Shown in pieces: positions 11,901 through 24,374 of a stretch of 64,000 bases of DNA. The notes beneath the pieces were generated by a model that searched no databases, had not been told where the DNA came from, and saw nothing but the letters and a program-made list of their open reading frames with translations. Every line of letters begins with the position of its first letter. The stretch's first letter is position 1. Position numbers and translations under genes: made by a program. The DNA comes from Micrasema longulum (Eukaryota; Arthropoda; Insecta; Trichoptera; Brachycentridae), in NCBI GenBank assembly GCA_022494885.1, contig JAGVSM010000992.1:1-64000 (forward strand), given 5' to 3'.

Positions 11901-14900
11901 CAATTTTTACATGCAACACTAATTTAGAATCTCAACATGCAATGTGAAATGTGACACACTTAACTCTTTTAAGATTTTAAACACTGATAGTGTTAATGCT
12001 TTTTTCTCTTACCTAGCTGATTTTTCAAAACACTTAATTAAAAATCTATTGAAAATTAATGTTCCATGGCAACCATAACCTACTTTCATATTATTTTAAC
12101 TGGGGAAATAAACCTATATTATTTTTGTGATAAGTCAAAAGTAATGACGACATAAATATGTTTGTAGTATTTGATTGCTAGTATTGATAAACTCAACCTT
12201 AGCAGTGTTCATTTTAAGATTATATTCTATTCACAGGTACTGCAGTAAAAATTCCTCCTGAAAAGGAAGCCATTATGAAAGAAAAATTTAAAGAAAATCA
12301 GTTTAATTTAATGGCTAGTGATATGATCTCTTTGAACAGATCTCTCGTAGATGTTAGAATGGAATCGTGAGTACAAATTATGAAAATGTTTACTTTTTTA
12401 TTTTACTGATCCCGATCACCATTTTGATTATCATTATTTGGTGTACAACACTAGGATATTCTTTTTCTATTGCAACATAATATTACTTACATGTAGGTAA
12501 TTTATAGGTTTACGTTTAAATTGTATTGTATTCAATTGTCTAACTTACATTTTTATAAAGCAAAATTTATCCTGTAGGTGCAAATCTTTACACTATCCAA
12601 AGCTTCTCCCTACTACCAGTATTGTTATAGTCTTTCATAATGAAGCGTGGACTACTCTGCTAAGAACCGTCTGGAGTGTCATAAACAGGTCACCAAAACC
12701 TTTGCTCAAGGAAATTATTTTAGTTGACGATTCTAGTGAAAAGGGTGAGTTTTGTGACATTTTAAACTGAAATGGTAATTAAAATGTTATGATATTATTT
12801 ATAAGTATTAAAAATTGGTTGACTTTTTCGTTGCAGACCATTTAGGTAGACAGTTGGAAGATTATGTTGATACACTTCCAGTTCCTACTTATGTATACAG
12901 GACACAGACTCGCTCTGGGCTTATACGAGCTCGTTTACTCGGAGCTAAACATGTCACGGGAGATGTTATTACATTCTTAGATGCTCATTGTGAATGTACA
13001 GGTAAATTTCCCAAATTTATTGTCCGCAGACTTTCATCATTTCATTCCTAAATAAATATCATTTTAAAAGGTGTAAAGAAACAATGTAGCTTAATGATTA
13101 AATACTTGCCAAAAGGCAAGAATATACAAAAATATCTGTTTACGTGGATGTATATATTTATACTGTTTATCGTAAATTGATAAAAATCCAAATAGGCGAG
13201 AACACATTTATTTATTACCCTGAACCGTCAAATCGTTTTATGAATAACTGTTTCCTGCTTCTTTTAATATTAACAAACGGAATAATTCTTGGAAACTTTA
13301 TGTCAACAAACTCTTTTACTGAATGTAATTTATGTAGCCAATTATGAAATTTTGCTTGTTTTTAAAAATTGTTAACATCGCTAGTGCAAAAAATGCTGAC
13401 TGATTTTCTAAACCAAAAATTACATGAATGAATTGTATTTACTTCAATGGACATTTATTACGAATAAAAATTACTTTAATTTGTCATTTTCTTGGAATTA
13501 ATTTTACAAAATAACTATTAAAATTGTACGCAACCGCGCTTTTTGTTTCAACCTAACTGCTGATGAAGTGTTTATTAAATATTCACAGTATTTAAAATGA
13601 TGTAATATTTGTAACAGAGGGATGGCTGGAACCATTGTTGGCTCGGATAGTGGAGGACCGCACGACGGTTGTGTGCCCCATTATCGATGTTATATCGGAT
13701 GAGACATTTGAATACATCACGGCTTCAGATATGACGTGGGGAGGATTTAACTGGAAATTAAACTTCAGATGGTAATTATTTATAAATTCTATTTACGTAG
13801 TGCTCCATTATTAGAACGGCCATTCTGGGTACTATTTACAAATCATTATATATTACTAGCCAGTCAAATGAATGTGGCTTGTCTAACAACTATAATATTT
13901 AACAGCTTAGATAAAGATTCACAAATATTTTTAACAGAGATGAAAAATCTCTTTGAGAACAGAATATGAATAAAAGTTTTCTAAGAGTTCATATAAAATC
14001 AGCAGATATTTGTTCAAAAAGTGTTTACTCTTTACAAAAAACTGTCCCCAGAAAGTTGTTTTAAGGGAGGTAATGATTCTATCCCATTAGCATTCTCGCC
14101 GATTCCTATTATGCTCATCTTTATAATCAGGAGCTAATGATAAAACAAAATATTTTTTTTGGCAAATACTAATGTATATTGTAAGTTTTGTTGTTTTTAT
14201 TAAATCTAAATAATTGAAAGCTTTAAAGAAAAATATGTTTTGAACATTATTATTTATTTATCTCTAGGTACCGAGTACCTGATCGGGAAATGGCTAGACG
14301 AAAAGGAGATCGTACTGCTCCACTGCGCTCCCCGACTATGGCTGGAGGTCTTTTTGCCATTGACAGAGACTTCTTCTACAAGATTGGGTCTTACGATGAG
14401 GGCATGGACATCTGGGGTGGAGAAAACCTTGAGATGAGTTTCAGGGTAACAACTCCACACTTTATAATGCAATTTTTAATTTTCATATTATGTATTTATA
14501 AATTGTAATATTCTTTCCAAAAAATGGCATTCAACTTAGGTATTTTCTTTTTAAAAATATTTTTTCAGACCATTGATTGTTTTTTTCACTAGTTTACAAA
14601 TTAATGGTATTTGGATACCTTATACTCTTTACAAATTGATACTTATCTACTGCTATATAAAAATATATTAAATTATTAATGTTCATGTTTTCAAAATGTA
14701 CTCTTTAATTTTATGTTGATAAAATATCGATCAAAATTGGTTTACAATTGCATTTTTAAATTAATATGATATTACGTACTACATATATCTAAACCAGTAA
14801 ATTGTAGGCCACTAGAGGGAAGTCTACATATAGATGTTCAATCATTCGCTCATCACTTAGTAGTTCGGTTATTTAAAAATCTAGAGTTAGATTACTACAC

Positions 14901-17900
14901 TGATTGCAGTGACATCAGGAGCTAAAGGGGCACTGAGCCCTCACCCTCAAATGTTAATAATAATTGTATATTTACAAAAAATATTTGTATCTCAAATACA
15001 AAGAAAAATTACAATGGTTTTAAAATACGTATATTTTGAGCTCCCCGAAAATGAGACGTTTCTGTTCTGCACCATATTTATACGCGATGATTGTTAGAAA
15101 CACTCGGCAAGCATGACGTGTTACGTCAAAGTGAAGTGACGCCAACTACAACCCGTTTTGTATGTGCTCGTTTTTAAACCCAAAAATTATGAATGAAAAC
15201 TAGTTATTTTCTGCATTAGAATCATAAAAATCTGCTCTCGATATTCAGTATGTTTTCAACATTGTTCTCACCTTATTATGTTTTTTAAAATACCCCATCA
15301 TGTTTCCGGAGAGTGTGCGAATATAAAATTGTATGGTAACCTTGACATGTTGATGGTAATAGGTTTGGCAGTGTGGTGGTATTCTGGAAATTATCCCGTG
15401 CTCGCACGTAGGGCACGTGTTTAGGGACAAGTCTCCATACACGTTCCCCGGCGGTGTGAGCCGGATCGTGCTGCACAACGCTGCTCGAGTGGCCGAAGTT
15501 TGGATGGACGAATGGAGGGATTTCTATTACGCCATGAACCCAGGTTGGCCAGTAGCACTGTGTGGGATATAGCCAAACTAAACATTACCACCTTAACAAT
15601 AACAAAATCAATCTACTAACATGTTACAGCTACGCTACGCCCAAGAAGTTTTTTTAAATCCATTTTGACAGTTTTTTATTTTTTAAGTATATATTTTTAT
15701 TTTTGTGCTCCGCCTATTTATACATTTTTTCACTTATTTAAATTAATTTTGATTCTAGTAAAATTTTAGCTCCCAATTAATTTATATTATATTTTGCAAT
15801 TTATTCTGTCGAATTTATTTAACAGCATTTACAAAAATCTATCATAGCATGTTTTATTTATGAACTTTATTTAATAATTGCTCAGAATTTTCGTGTAGTT
15901 TAAAATTTTATTGTTTTAATAGATTTTTTTTTCATTTCACATGCATATTGTAATATCAATATAGCATTTTCTCATTGTTTTTATTATTCTCTGGAATTAT
16001 CTTAATATTCATAAATGTGCAAGCCTGTTTTTTATTACTGCATATATATTTTTGCTAAATATTTATATATTTATCTTTGAGCTAACAATTTATCTTGCTA
16101 CCTCCCTCCGGGAAATTACAATAATCAGTTCTATCTTCATTTTTATTGATGTATCAAATCCTGGGAGAAGTCAGAAACTTCATTTTACAGCATTAAAAAA
16201 TACATTCGTATTCAATTATGATACAAAAATACATATATTTAGATTGACAAAATCAAATTAATGAAAAATACTTTATTTATTTTAATATATTATGTATACA
16301 TATTTAAATCTATGAAATTAATATTTTTACTTAACTGCAATGTATTAATATATTCTTGTTATATCATTTACGCAGTGCGTTAATATTATATCTTAAGTCA
16401 ACTTATTTATTTTCTTCATTGTGCTTTTTTTATTAATGCCATTTTTTATTTTAAATATCATGTTCATAATAAACATACCTAATTTATCATCAACTTACTG
16501 AAAATGATTTGATTTAGATTTTGCGGTGTAAGCCTTAGTGGGTGTTCATGGCATAATAGAAATAACATTATTATTACTTATCATTTGATATCCATCCAGT
16601 GAAACTAAGCAAGCAACCAAATGCTTTATTTAGGCGCAGTGGACTACCAGTATTCATTTATTTTACTTAACAATAATGTGCACCTTGTTTTGCTAACAAT
16701 ATAACAATTCATTTTTAATTTTCATGTGTTTGCAGGTATCCATAAAATTATACTTAGTCACTTCTAACACCAATACACATATTTTTATATCAGATAAAGC
16801 CTACTTTATCACCAGTTATAAAAATATGTATATTGACAATCACTCATTTTTGCCTACAAAATAAGTTATTAAATTGGTGGACTAAGATCCTATTTTGGAA
16901 TTTTATTATTCTGATAACTGATAATAACTTACTTTGTGTGTATTTAATTACTAATATGAAGTTATGCACATTTGTTTTCAATTCAACCAACATAACATAA
17001 TGTTTGTTAAATTTGATATCATGTTAGTATATCAAATACCTATAAATATATATTGTTTTTTTTTGTTGTTTTAATTTGATTTTTCACTATTCCACATTAA
17101 GATGCAACAGAAAGTCTATTTTCAATGGTTACAATATAAAATAAACCGTTTGTTGCAGATTTTGGTTTATTGAAAAATCTACCCTTATCGCTATCCCATT
17201 GCAGCTCATGTGTTAACTCCATCCATTTTGGCCAAAAGCTTGTATTATTAATGAGGAAGTTTAGTGCTACCTGAAATTTTGTATTGGAAAAATTCTTAGA
17301 CGGCTTAACTCTATTAATATTAAATTGTTTGGCAAAACTTTTCTAACGTTTACAAAAAAATTATAAAAATAGTCAAAAATTTTACACATTTTAAACATGT
17401 GCAATCACCAACCGTTCGTTTTCTGCTAATTTGTCTATCATAATCACCTATAATGCAACATTATTATTTGTTAATTGTAATTTTGATTATTCAAATTTAT
17501 TGTCATACATTAAATGAATTTAACGAGGCATATTAAGTGACAGTTGAACTTATATGTTTCCATCAATTTTTATCAGTTCTGTTTACTGATCAGTACACAC
17601 TTAATAATCTTGTAATGTTGCAATCGTAGTATAAGATTTTTATTGTATGATCATATTCCGGTGAGAATATGTAATAATATAATTTTGAAAAAAAATCTAT
17701 AAAAAAATTGTTATGCCGTCAAAATAACACAATGATCAATTAAATTGTTCAGATTTTAAATTAAAAAAAACTAAATTTCCTCATTGACCTCTTGTATGAA
17801 TTTTAAATAAAACTCTTAAATCACCCTGAAGAGTGTTGATCATATCACACGACACTAACAAACATCCACTATTAACCGTTGAGAAAGGGATATAGCGAAG

Positions 17901-20900
17901 TGAGGGGAATAATTGTGTCATGTGGCATGCTAACTCGGTGTAGGTTTGGATGTGCGGGGGTATTCTGGAGATCGTGCCGTGCTCGCACGTGGGGCACGTT
18001 TTCAGGAAATCCACCCCCTACTCCTTCCCCGGGGGCACCAGCCGAATTGTCAATCACAACAATGCACGTCTCGCCGAGGTCTGGCTTGACTCGTGGAAGA
18101 ATTTCTACTACAGCATAAACCCAGGTTTTTTCACTAATATTCTAACGCAATCCAATAGTTATTTGCAGTAATTGTACTGTGCATTCATTTTTTGTATTAA
18201 AGGTTAATGCAACTGAAAAACAGTACTACTTACATAATTATTGCACTTAGCTATTAATTTATGATTTGATGAAGGTTTTTTTTTCTTGGATTTTGTTGAA
18301 TTATCTTATAGACAGGTTCTAGTATTACAGAATGTTTATAGTTTGTTTCAACAAATTGCCTTTAAAAGTGTTTAAAAATTCATTATAATAATTTTCAACA
18401 TACAAAACTTATGTTTGCAGTTGATTGCACAACTAAAAAATATCATAATTTTTGTGGTGTCTGCATTACATTGGATACAATTTATCTTTTGATATATGTA
18501 TTTACTTGTAATTGTTAAAATATTGGAATGACTTGAAAAATTCGCATTCTATTCACAATGATCTATTAAGTACCGCTTATAAAGTGCAATGTTTTTTCTT
18601 GTTTTTTTAGAAAGTTTAATCTGAATGGCGTCTTTTACTCCGTCATTTGAGTTCAGAATTCTAAATGTACTTTATTATTATAGCAATAATACACTTTTAC
18701 CGATAGTAAGCATGATTTAACAATTTTTTATTTTTTTTAAATGCTACAACAACTTTGACATTTTAAAAATATAATGCACCGATTAAAACATGAATGTGAA
18801 GCTAACTTATTTATTGAAAATCATACCCATTTAATCACATCATACATAACTGTATTTTGAATAAGTTTATTAACTGATCACTCAATAACACTAATACATT
18901 AATAACATGGTTTTCATTATTGTTTTCTTAAATGTTAAATTATGTTTTTGGTAAAAGAAAATTTAAGAGTGAAAAATATATAATACAGGTATACACTAAT
19001 GATTTTCTTTATCAAAATGAGCTTTTATTTAGTGATGTACAGAAATTTTTGCAAAACCCAGCTTTGATCAATCTGATATATCTTATTTTGTTTTCAATTT
19101 TGTAAATTAACAAAAAAATAATAGTTTAAATATGAACATTTTAGAACAGACCAAATCCTTAAAATATCAAAGAATCCATGATAAAACCGATCTGACCAAC
19201 TTTGCAATATATTTCTGTACCAAATTCAAAATGTAGTATTGAACTGGGGTTTATTTAAATCTGGATATGAATTTAGTTATTCAATTTGTCATAGGTACAC
19301 ATGATTATTATATAATTTAGAGCAGCTTGGTAGTTTAGTACTGTATGCATCACTTGAGAAAAAAATTCTGCCTACTTGATCATTCATATTTGTAGACTTG
19401 ATATATTTATTATGTTCATCATAACTAAGAAAATACTAACATGAGATTTTTTCATTATAGTTGATATGAAAATGAAAAGGTATCTGGCTGTAAAAACTGC
19501 ACAGACTTTTATCAGCTGGGCGCCTTTTAAAATATTGTTTATAGTCTTTATTCAAGAAAATATACATATGTTAAGGCTGTAGTCTGGTAAAACGAACGCA
19601 AAATTAGGAAATCATACGATTTTGCAATTTTAAAACGAATGGTTTCTTTTAATCGCGCAATAATAAAATAATAAAAAAACATTAATTATTTAAAAACAAT
19701 ATTTTTAAAGGTATTTCTGTTAAAAAATATACATTTCAAAAAACAAAAAATATACCAATATATATTTATGTAACTAAAATGTAATTACTTTTAGACCAGC
19801 AGATTACGCCATTTCAAATTTAGACTAAACTTAGGTATCTGGGATCTCAATAAAGACTAAGTATTGATCAAAATTTTATTGTAATAATTTGAAGATAATA
19901 CATTTAACATAAAAGTGGTCTCGGCCAAATTTTAATTTTTTGTTTTTGAAAAAAAATACAAGCATTTTAAATCACATACATTTTTGTGGCATTTTCCTTT
20001 ATTTCTACCTAAAATTATGCCTTCGGTAATACTTAAAAAAATTGAAATACTTTAGTTGAAACCTTTTTTTATAGGAGTATAATTCTTTTTTTTTAAAAAA
20101 AGAAGATAATTCTGGTGGTAATATTCAATTTCAAACAATATCTTATTGTTACAACAAATTTTTGTTCAATACTTAGTCTTTATTGAGATCCCAGATACCT
20201 AAGTTTAGTCTAAATTTGAAATGGCGTAATCTGCCAGTCTAAAAGTAATTATTTTATTTTTTAACAAAAATGCCTTTAAAAAATATTGTTTTTATCTAAT
20301 TTATGATTTTTTATCATTGCCCGATTAAAAAAAAACATTCTTTTTAAAATGGCCAAATCGTATGATTTCCTAATTTTGCATTCGTTTTACCTGACTACAG
20401 CCTTAATACAACATTATTTTACTTAATAAAATGTAAAATATTAAACAATATTCGTCCCAATAAACTATCAACCAATAGTCATATGGTGCTCAGACAATAG
20501 TTTTGATTAAAATAAAATGTATATACATACATAACATATAATGAACAGTATGTATGTTATGGTTTTGATGCTTTAAAAAGAAAAAAATAATAATTAAAAA
20601 CTGTAAAAATAGTTAAAAATAATTGAGGGTTATAAAAAATCTAATTAAATTAAAGAATAAACTTAAATAAGGAAAAATAGTAAACACTCATAAATGTAAC
20701 TAAAACAAGATAAAAAATAAAATAAATTAATAGTTAAAATTGAAATCTATAAAAATTAAAATAGCTTAGTACATAATATGTGTATGGTTGTGCATTTACT
20801 GAGATTTTTAGTCTATCCTGGCAAATTATAAAAAAGTAGGATATTGAACTAAAATCAATTGTTTAAATACTTCATACTGCCAACTTCAGTAAATAATAGT

Positions 20901-23823
20901 AAATTAGCAAAACAATTCCTAAAACATATCTAAAATATTTATGTTTTAAAAATGTAAAGTAAGCTGTCTCTTTTAAAAGGGAGTAATCCCTTGTATGTAA
21001 TTATAATTTTTCAAAACATAAATATTAACCAATACTTTTTGGGCAACTAGTAATGCATCTTCAGACTAAATACATAACAGTGATTGACTCAAAATATGTC
21101 TTATTCATATGTATTTTATTTTTTTTGGCAATTTAGGAGCCCGTTTGGTCCCATTGGGAAACATAACAGAAAGACAGGAACTAAGGAAGAATCTCAAATG
21201 TAAAAGTTTCCGATGGTACTTGGAAAATGTTTACCCTGAGAGTCAAATGCCATTGGATTACTACTATCTAGGAGATGTAAGTATCACATTTGCTGTTATG
21301 AAAAATTTACACATATAGTTTGTTAACTTAAGATATTATGTATATTGTATTATATTTACTACATATTTATTCACAAACAACTTATTATGTATATTATATC
21401 ATCAAGTTTGTACGAAGGTAGTGAATCTCCAGAGCAGAAATGTCAACAGGAGAGCAAAAATAAGTTACAATGCATACTAAGTAAGCAATTATAAAAACTA
21501 GAAGTACTAGAGGGTACATTTTGTAAATTTATACTATGGGCTTAGTGACAAAATGTCCATAGTCCTGCTAGTGGGATTTTACCACCTATTGGTAAGACAC
21601 ACGGTTTCTTGTTATATGAGGATGTCTATACCTCTTAGCAAAACGAGGTTTTGTTGAGTATTTAGTGTATCTCTTCTTCTCTTACTGAGTTTTGGAATGA
21701 TGTTTCTCCGATCGGTCTAGCCAAAATAGCTGTGAATATAATATATCCATTATCTTCCGGAAGGACATAGCTCAGGATATTCTACCATTAATTCTCTTAA
21801 ATTGTGGATTCACACAATAAATAGATTGAAGAATTAGCGATGATGTACTTATCCTTATTTTGAAATGTTCTTTAATATCGTGTTTTTTGCAATAAATTGA
21901 AAATACTTTGTATTTGTTTGAAGATCCGGAACTCTGAGACACAGAACTGTCTGGATACAATGGGTCACAAGTCCGGGGAAAACTTGGGGATGGCATATTG
22001 CCACGAGTTGGGTGGGAACCAGGTGTTTGCCTATACCAAGAGGCAACAGATCATGTCTGATGACAACTGCTTGGATTCAGCACACCCACGAGGTCCTGTC
22101 CGCCTAGTAAGGTGCCATGGAATGGCCGGTAACCAGGCATGGGTGTATGATACAAATGTGAGTTAAAAATTTCTGTGTTATATGTGTATCAGGTTACAGT
22201 AATTATTATTATTAGGAAAAAAAACAGCCATAATACCATTGTTTTGAGATAAATTATTTTTATGTTGACTAGTTAAGAAAAAATACATCTTTCCGTCGTA
22301 GTACTGATATTTATTCAGCTAAGTTAATGATACGTTCAGGAAATGTTAATAACCCGATATAATAGGTTGGGGAAAAAGTAATTTCGTATTTTTCGCTTTA
22401 TTTCAATGCTTTATAAAAAGTGTTACAATCATCCGATTTAAGTCAAATATGCGCCATTCTGTTTGATAACTTGTTGCCAACGAGAATCCAACTTCTTAAT
22501 GCCCCTCTCGTAGAAGCCCTTGTCCCTATTGGCAAAAAACTCAGACAACCAATTTTCACAGGCCTTTATTGAGGCCAAATTTGTACCCACAAGCGCATTG
22601 GCCATAGACAGGAAACAGGTGGTAGTCACTTGGTACCAGGTCCACCACCAGGTACCAGGTGGATGCATAGGAACTTCCCATCCGAACTCCCGTAGCTTCT
22701 GGCGCATCATCAAAGATGTGTGCGGCCTGGCGTTGTCCTGATGAAACACAATTCCTCTTCTATTCACCAATGCTGGCCGCTTCTGTTCAATCGCCAGCTT
22801 CAAACGGTCGAGTTGTTCGCAGTAGAGGGCAGAATTGAACGTTTGGTCATAAGGGAGCAGCTCATAGTAGAGTATTCCCTGCCAATCCCACCAAATAAAC
22901 AGCAACACCTTCCTGGCCCTCAGTCCTGGCTTGGCCACGGCCCGGGCCGCTTCGTTGGCTTTCGACCACGATCTATGTCGCTTGACATTGTTGTAAGTGA
23001 CTCACTGTTCATCACCAGTCACCGTCTGCTTCAGAAATGGGTCGATTTTGTTGCGATTCAGCAGCGATTCGCAGATGTAAATTCGGTCCATTAGGTTTTT
23101 TTGCATCAGCTCATGTGACACCCAAACATTGAGCTGTATTTTTAATCCAGACGTCTGCAAATGGTTCAAAACGGTTTTATGATCGATATTCAGCTCCTGG
23201 GCGATGCTACGACTGCTAACATGACGGTCTATCTCGATATTTTCCATGATTTCATAGACATTTTCGACAACAGGCCTGCCTGAGCGTGGCGCATCATTCA
23301 CCTCCACTACACCAGAACGAAATGGCTCGAACCACTGTTGTGCAGCACAAACTGAAAGAGTATCGGCCCTGTATACATCGCAATTTTTTTTAAATCGCTT
23401 TCGACACGTTTTTTCCTTTCAGGTAGTAAAAATGTAAAATATGGCAAATTTCTTCCTTTAAGACCTCCATACTAGACGCACGATAGTTCACGATAGAAAC
23501 TTTGCCATACAATTAAACACTCTAATTTTTACCACATGTAAGAAAACATTTTTTTACATCCGATTTCCCGTAGCACTGAACTTTTTCATTGAGCAATACA
23601 TGATTTTAATTTGTAACAATAATCTTTGCATTTTCAACAGAGTAAAACTATAAAGCACACAAACACAGGGGCGTGTTTGCAGCGTGCAGAGCCTGAACAG
23701 CCCGCTGTACCTGTGCTGCGGCCATGTACAGGAGAGGCTGGTCAGCAGTGGCTCATGGACACCAAGTTCAAGTGGCAGGCGGACGGCCAGTCTGCCAATT
23801 CACATAATGGCCACGCCAGCTAG
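8971..23823 (+). CDS. pgant5: Polypeptide N-acetylgalactosaminyltransferase, pgant5/GALNT1 type
   Basis: Golgi enzyme that transfers GalNAc from UDP-GalNAc to Ser/Thr, starting mucin-type O-glycans. Exons: 8971-9123, 10378-10582, 12237-12366, 12578-12744, 12837-13001, 13618-13771, 14268-14445, then 15363-15543 or 17944-18124, then 21137-21276, 21924-22157, 23641-23823. All phases agree and give 629 residues, close to Drosophila pgant5. Type II membrane anchor at about residues 12-31, stem to about 125, GT-A catalytic domain with the DAH metal motif (267-269), WGGEN (374-378) and VGH (400-402). The C-terminal ricin-type lectin repeats have GNQVF, GNQAW and GQQW. I start at the ATG of [10 protein letters not shown]; the frame extends upstream only through non-ATG codons. 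The TAG stop is at 23821. The final intron holds a mariner element, and the intron after the alternative exons holds a piggyBac-like element. Confidence 0.95.
10842..10893 (+). repeat. tRNA-like SINE remnant in intron 2
   Basis: A short tRNA 3'-half-like stretch with a box B word GGTTCAAACCC. Flanking sequence does not fold into a full cloverleaf. Probably a SINE fragment. Confidence 0.45.
15363..15543 (+). CDS. pgant5: Alternative exon 8a of the GalNAc-transferase
   Basis: 181 nt encoding 60 residues plus one base, entered after AATAG in phase 0 and left in phase 1 at CAG|GTTGGC, a weak donor. It encodes the end of the catalytic domain: [15 protein letters not shown], then [10 protein letters not shown] and [18 protein letters not shown]. 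It is open throughout and keeps the VGH histidine. Compared with exon 8b, 44 of 60 residues match. The substitutions fall in the flexible loop (DKS for KST) and in the HN-rich segment (LHNA for NHNN). The loop in 8a is less like the family consensus. The 2.4-kb intron to 8b contains no third copy that I can see. Confidence 0.9.
17944..18124 (+). CDS. pgant5: Alternative exon 8b of the GalNAc-transferase
   Basis: 181 nt, entered after GTGTAG in phase 0 and left in phase 1 at CAG|GTTTTT, another weak donor. It encodes [25 protein letters not shown] and [18 protein letters not shown]. This is the form closest to the known insect pgant5 and vertebrate GALNT1 sequence. Length and phases equal those of exon 8a. 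Using both exons (362 nt) or neither joins phase 0 to a phase 1 acceptor wrongly and shifts the lectin domain out of frame. Confidence 0.92.
19575..20402. mobile_element. Non-autonomous piggyBac-like element with long inverted repeats
   Basis: The ends GGCTGTAGTC and GACTACAGCC are each flanked by TTAA (19571-19574 and 20403-20406), the target-site duplication typical of piggyBac transposons. The inverted repeats extend about 270-325 bp inward (left to about 19900, right from about 20130) with high identity. This includes the shared block around ATCTGGGATCTCAATAAAGA. There is no transposase. It lies in the intron between exon 8b and the next constitutive exon of the GalNAc-transferase gene. 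Confidence 0.8.
22363..23485 (-). mobile_element. Mariner transposon, mellifera-like, broken
   Basis: The downstream end carries a mariner-type terminus (GGTTGGGGAAAAAGTAATTT after TA at 22363-22364). The transposase reads on the minus strand through about 22440-23400. The opposite end has no matching inverted repeat; the sequence there passes into a MITE fragment from about 23490. It sits in the last intron of the GalNAc-transferase gene. Confidence 0.85.
22438..23400 (-). pseudogene. Mariner transposase pseudogene
   Basis: Mariner (DD34D) transposase. The N-terminal helix-turn-helix part reads [20 protein letters not shown] and [10 protein letters not shown]. The first catalytic Asp is in VTGDEQ, directly followed by an in-frame TGA where the family has Trp. 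Downstream come [20 protein letters not shown] and the second Asp in [11 protein letters not shown]. The block that should carry the third Asp is replaced by an unrelated Trp-rich stretch made of repeated GGTACCAGGT-type words at about 22618-22672. Both the stop and the lost block make it inactive. Confidence 0.88.
23490..23597. repeat. Fragment of the CTGAACTTCCTCATT MITE family
   Basis: The sequence from about 23490 to 23597 (with TTTCCCGTAGCACTGAACTT) matches in reverse complement the left end of the MITE at 53729-54140 and the right end of the copy at 35563-35932. It abuts the truncated side of the mariner element. Confidence 0.65.
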
Positions 23824-24374
23824 TCGGGCCTCCTACGCCATAAGTTAGTACCCACTGAAATATATTTTTGAAATTCTGTTTTATTAGAAAGCCGGCACAA
23901 ACAATTATTAGAAGCTCTAAGCTAAATTTCATAAAGTCCTATTAAGAGCTTCCTCGTAATTAGTTACATAAATTGTCACATAAATTATATAATATATGTA
24001 GTGTATCCAGAAAGTATGTTCTGTTTGACAAGTTAAAGAAACAAAGTGGTGCATATTCAAAAAAGAAAATTATTTTGAAATAATCTTTGGACCCTAAACT
24101 ATTTTTCTACACAAGCTTTCGTATTCCCTCTTCATAAAAGGGTGTGTTTATTTATTAACGGACTTAGTCCATTCAGTCCATTAGTGTTCCTCAGTAAGAT
24201 TTTTCAGTCTTGAAATTTGCGGAAAATCAATAGAGATAGGAATTCAATTAGAGAGCCAAAATTGTAAACATTCCATTTTCTTTAATCCTTCAACTGCATG
24301 AACGAGTTCATCACTAATCAAAGATGGGTGTCCATCTTTGATTAGGTTTGTTGTCGTGCACATTATGACGACTG
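23824..24374 (+). other. 3' flank of GalNAc-transferase gene
   Basis: Downstream of the stop codon, AT-rich; it probably contains the start of the 3' UTR. Apart from a perfect 14-bp hairpin at 24314-24345, nothing is recognisable. Confidence 0.35.
24314..24345. repeat. Perfect 14-bp stem, 4-nt loop hairpin
   Basis: CTAATCAAAGATGG (24314-24327) and its exact reverse complement (24332-24345) flank the loop GTGT. It stands next to the LINE fragment and may belong to it. Confidence 0.8.

Noticed and set aside
15245..15478. Minus-strand open frames across exon 8a (and similarly 17781-18057 across exon 8b)
   Set aside because: They are antisense shadows of the two coding exons and exist in both because the exons are homologous.
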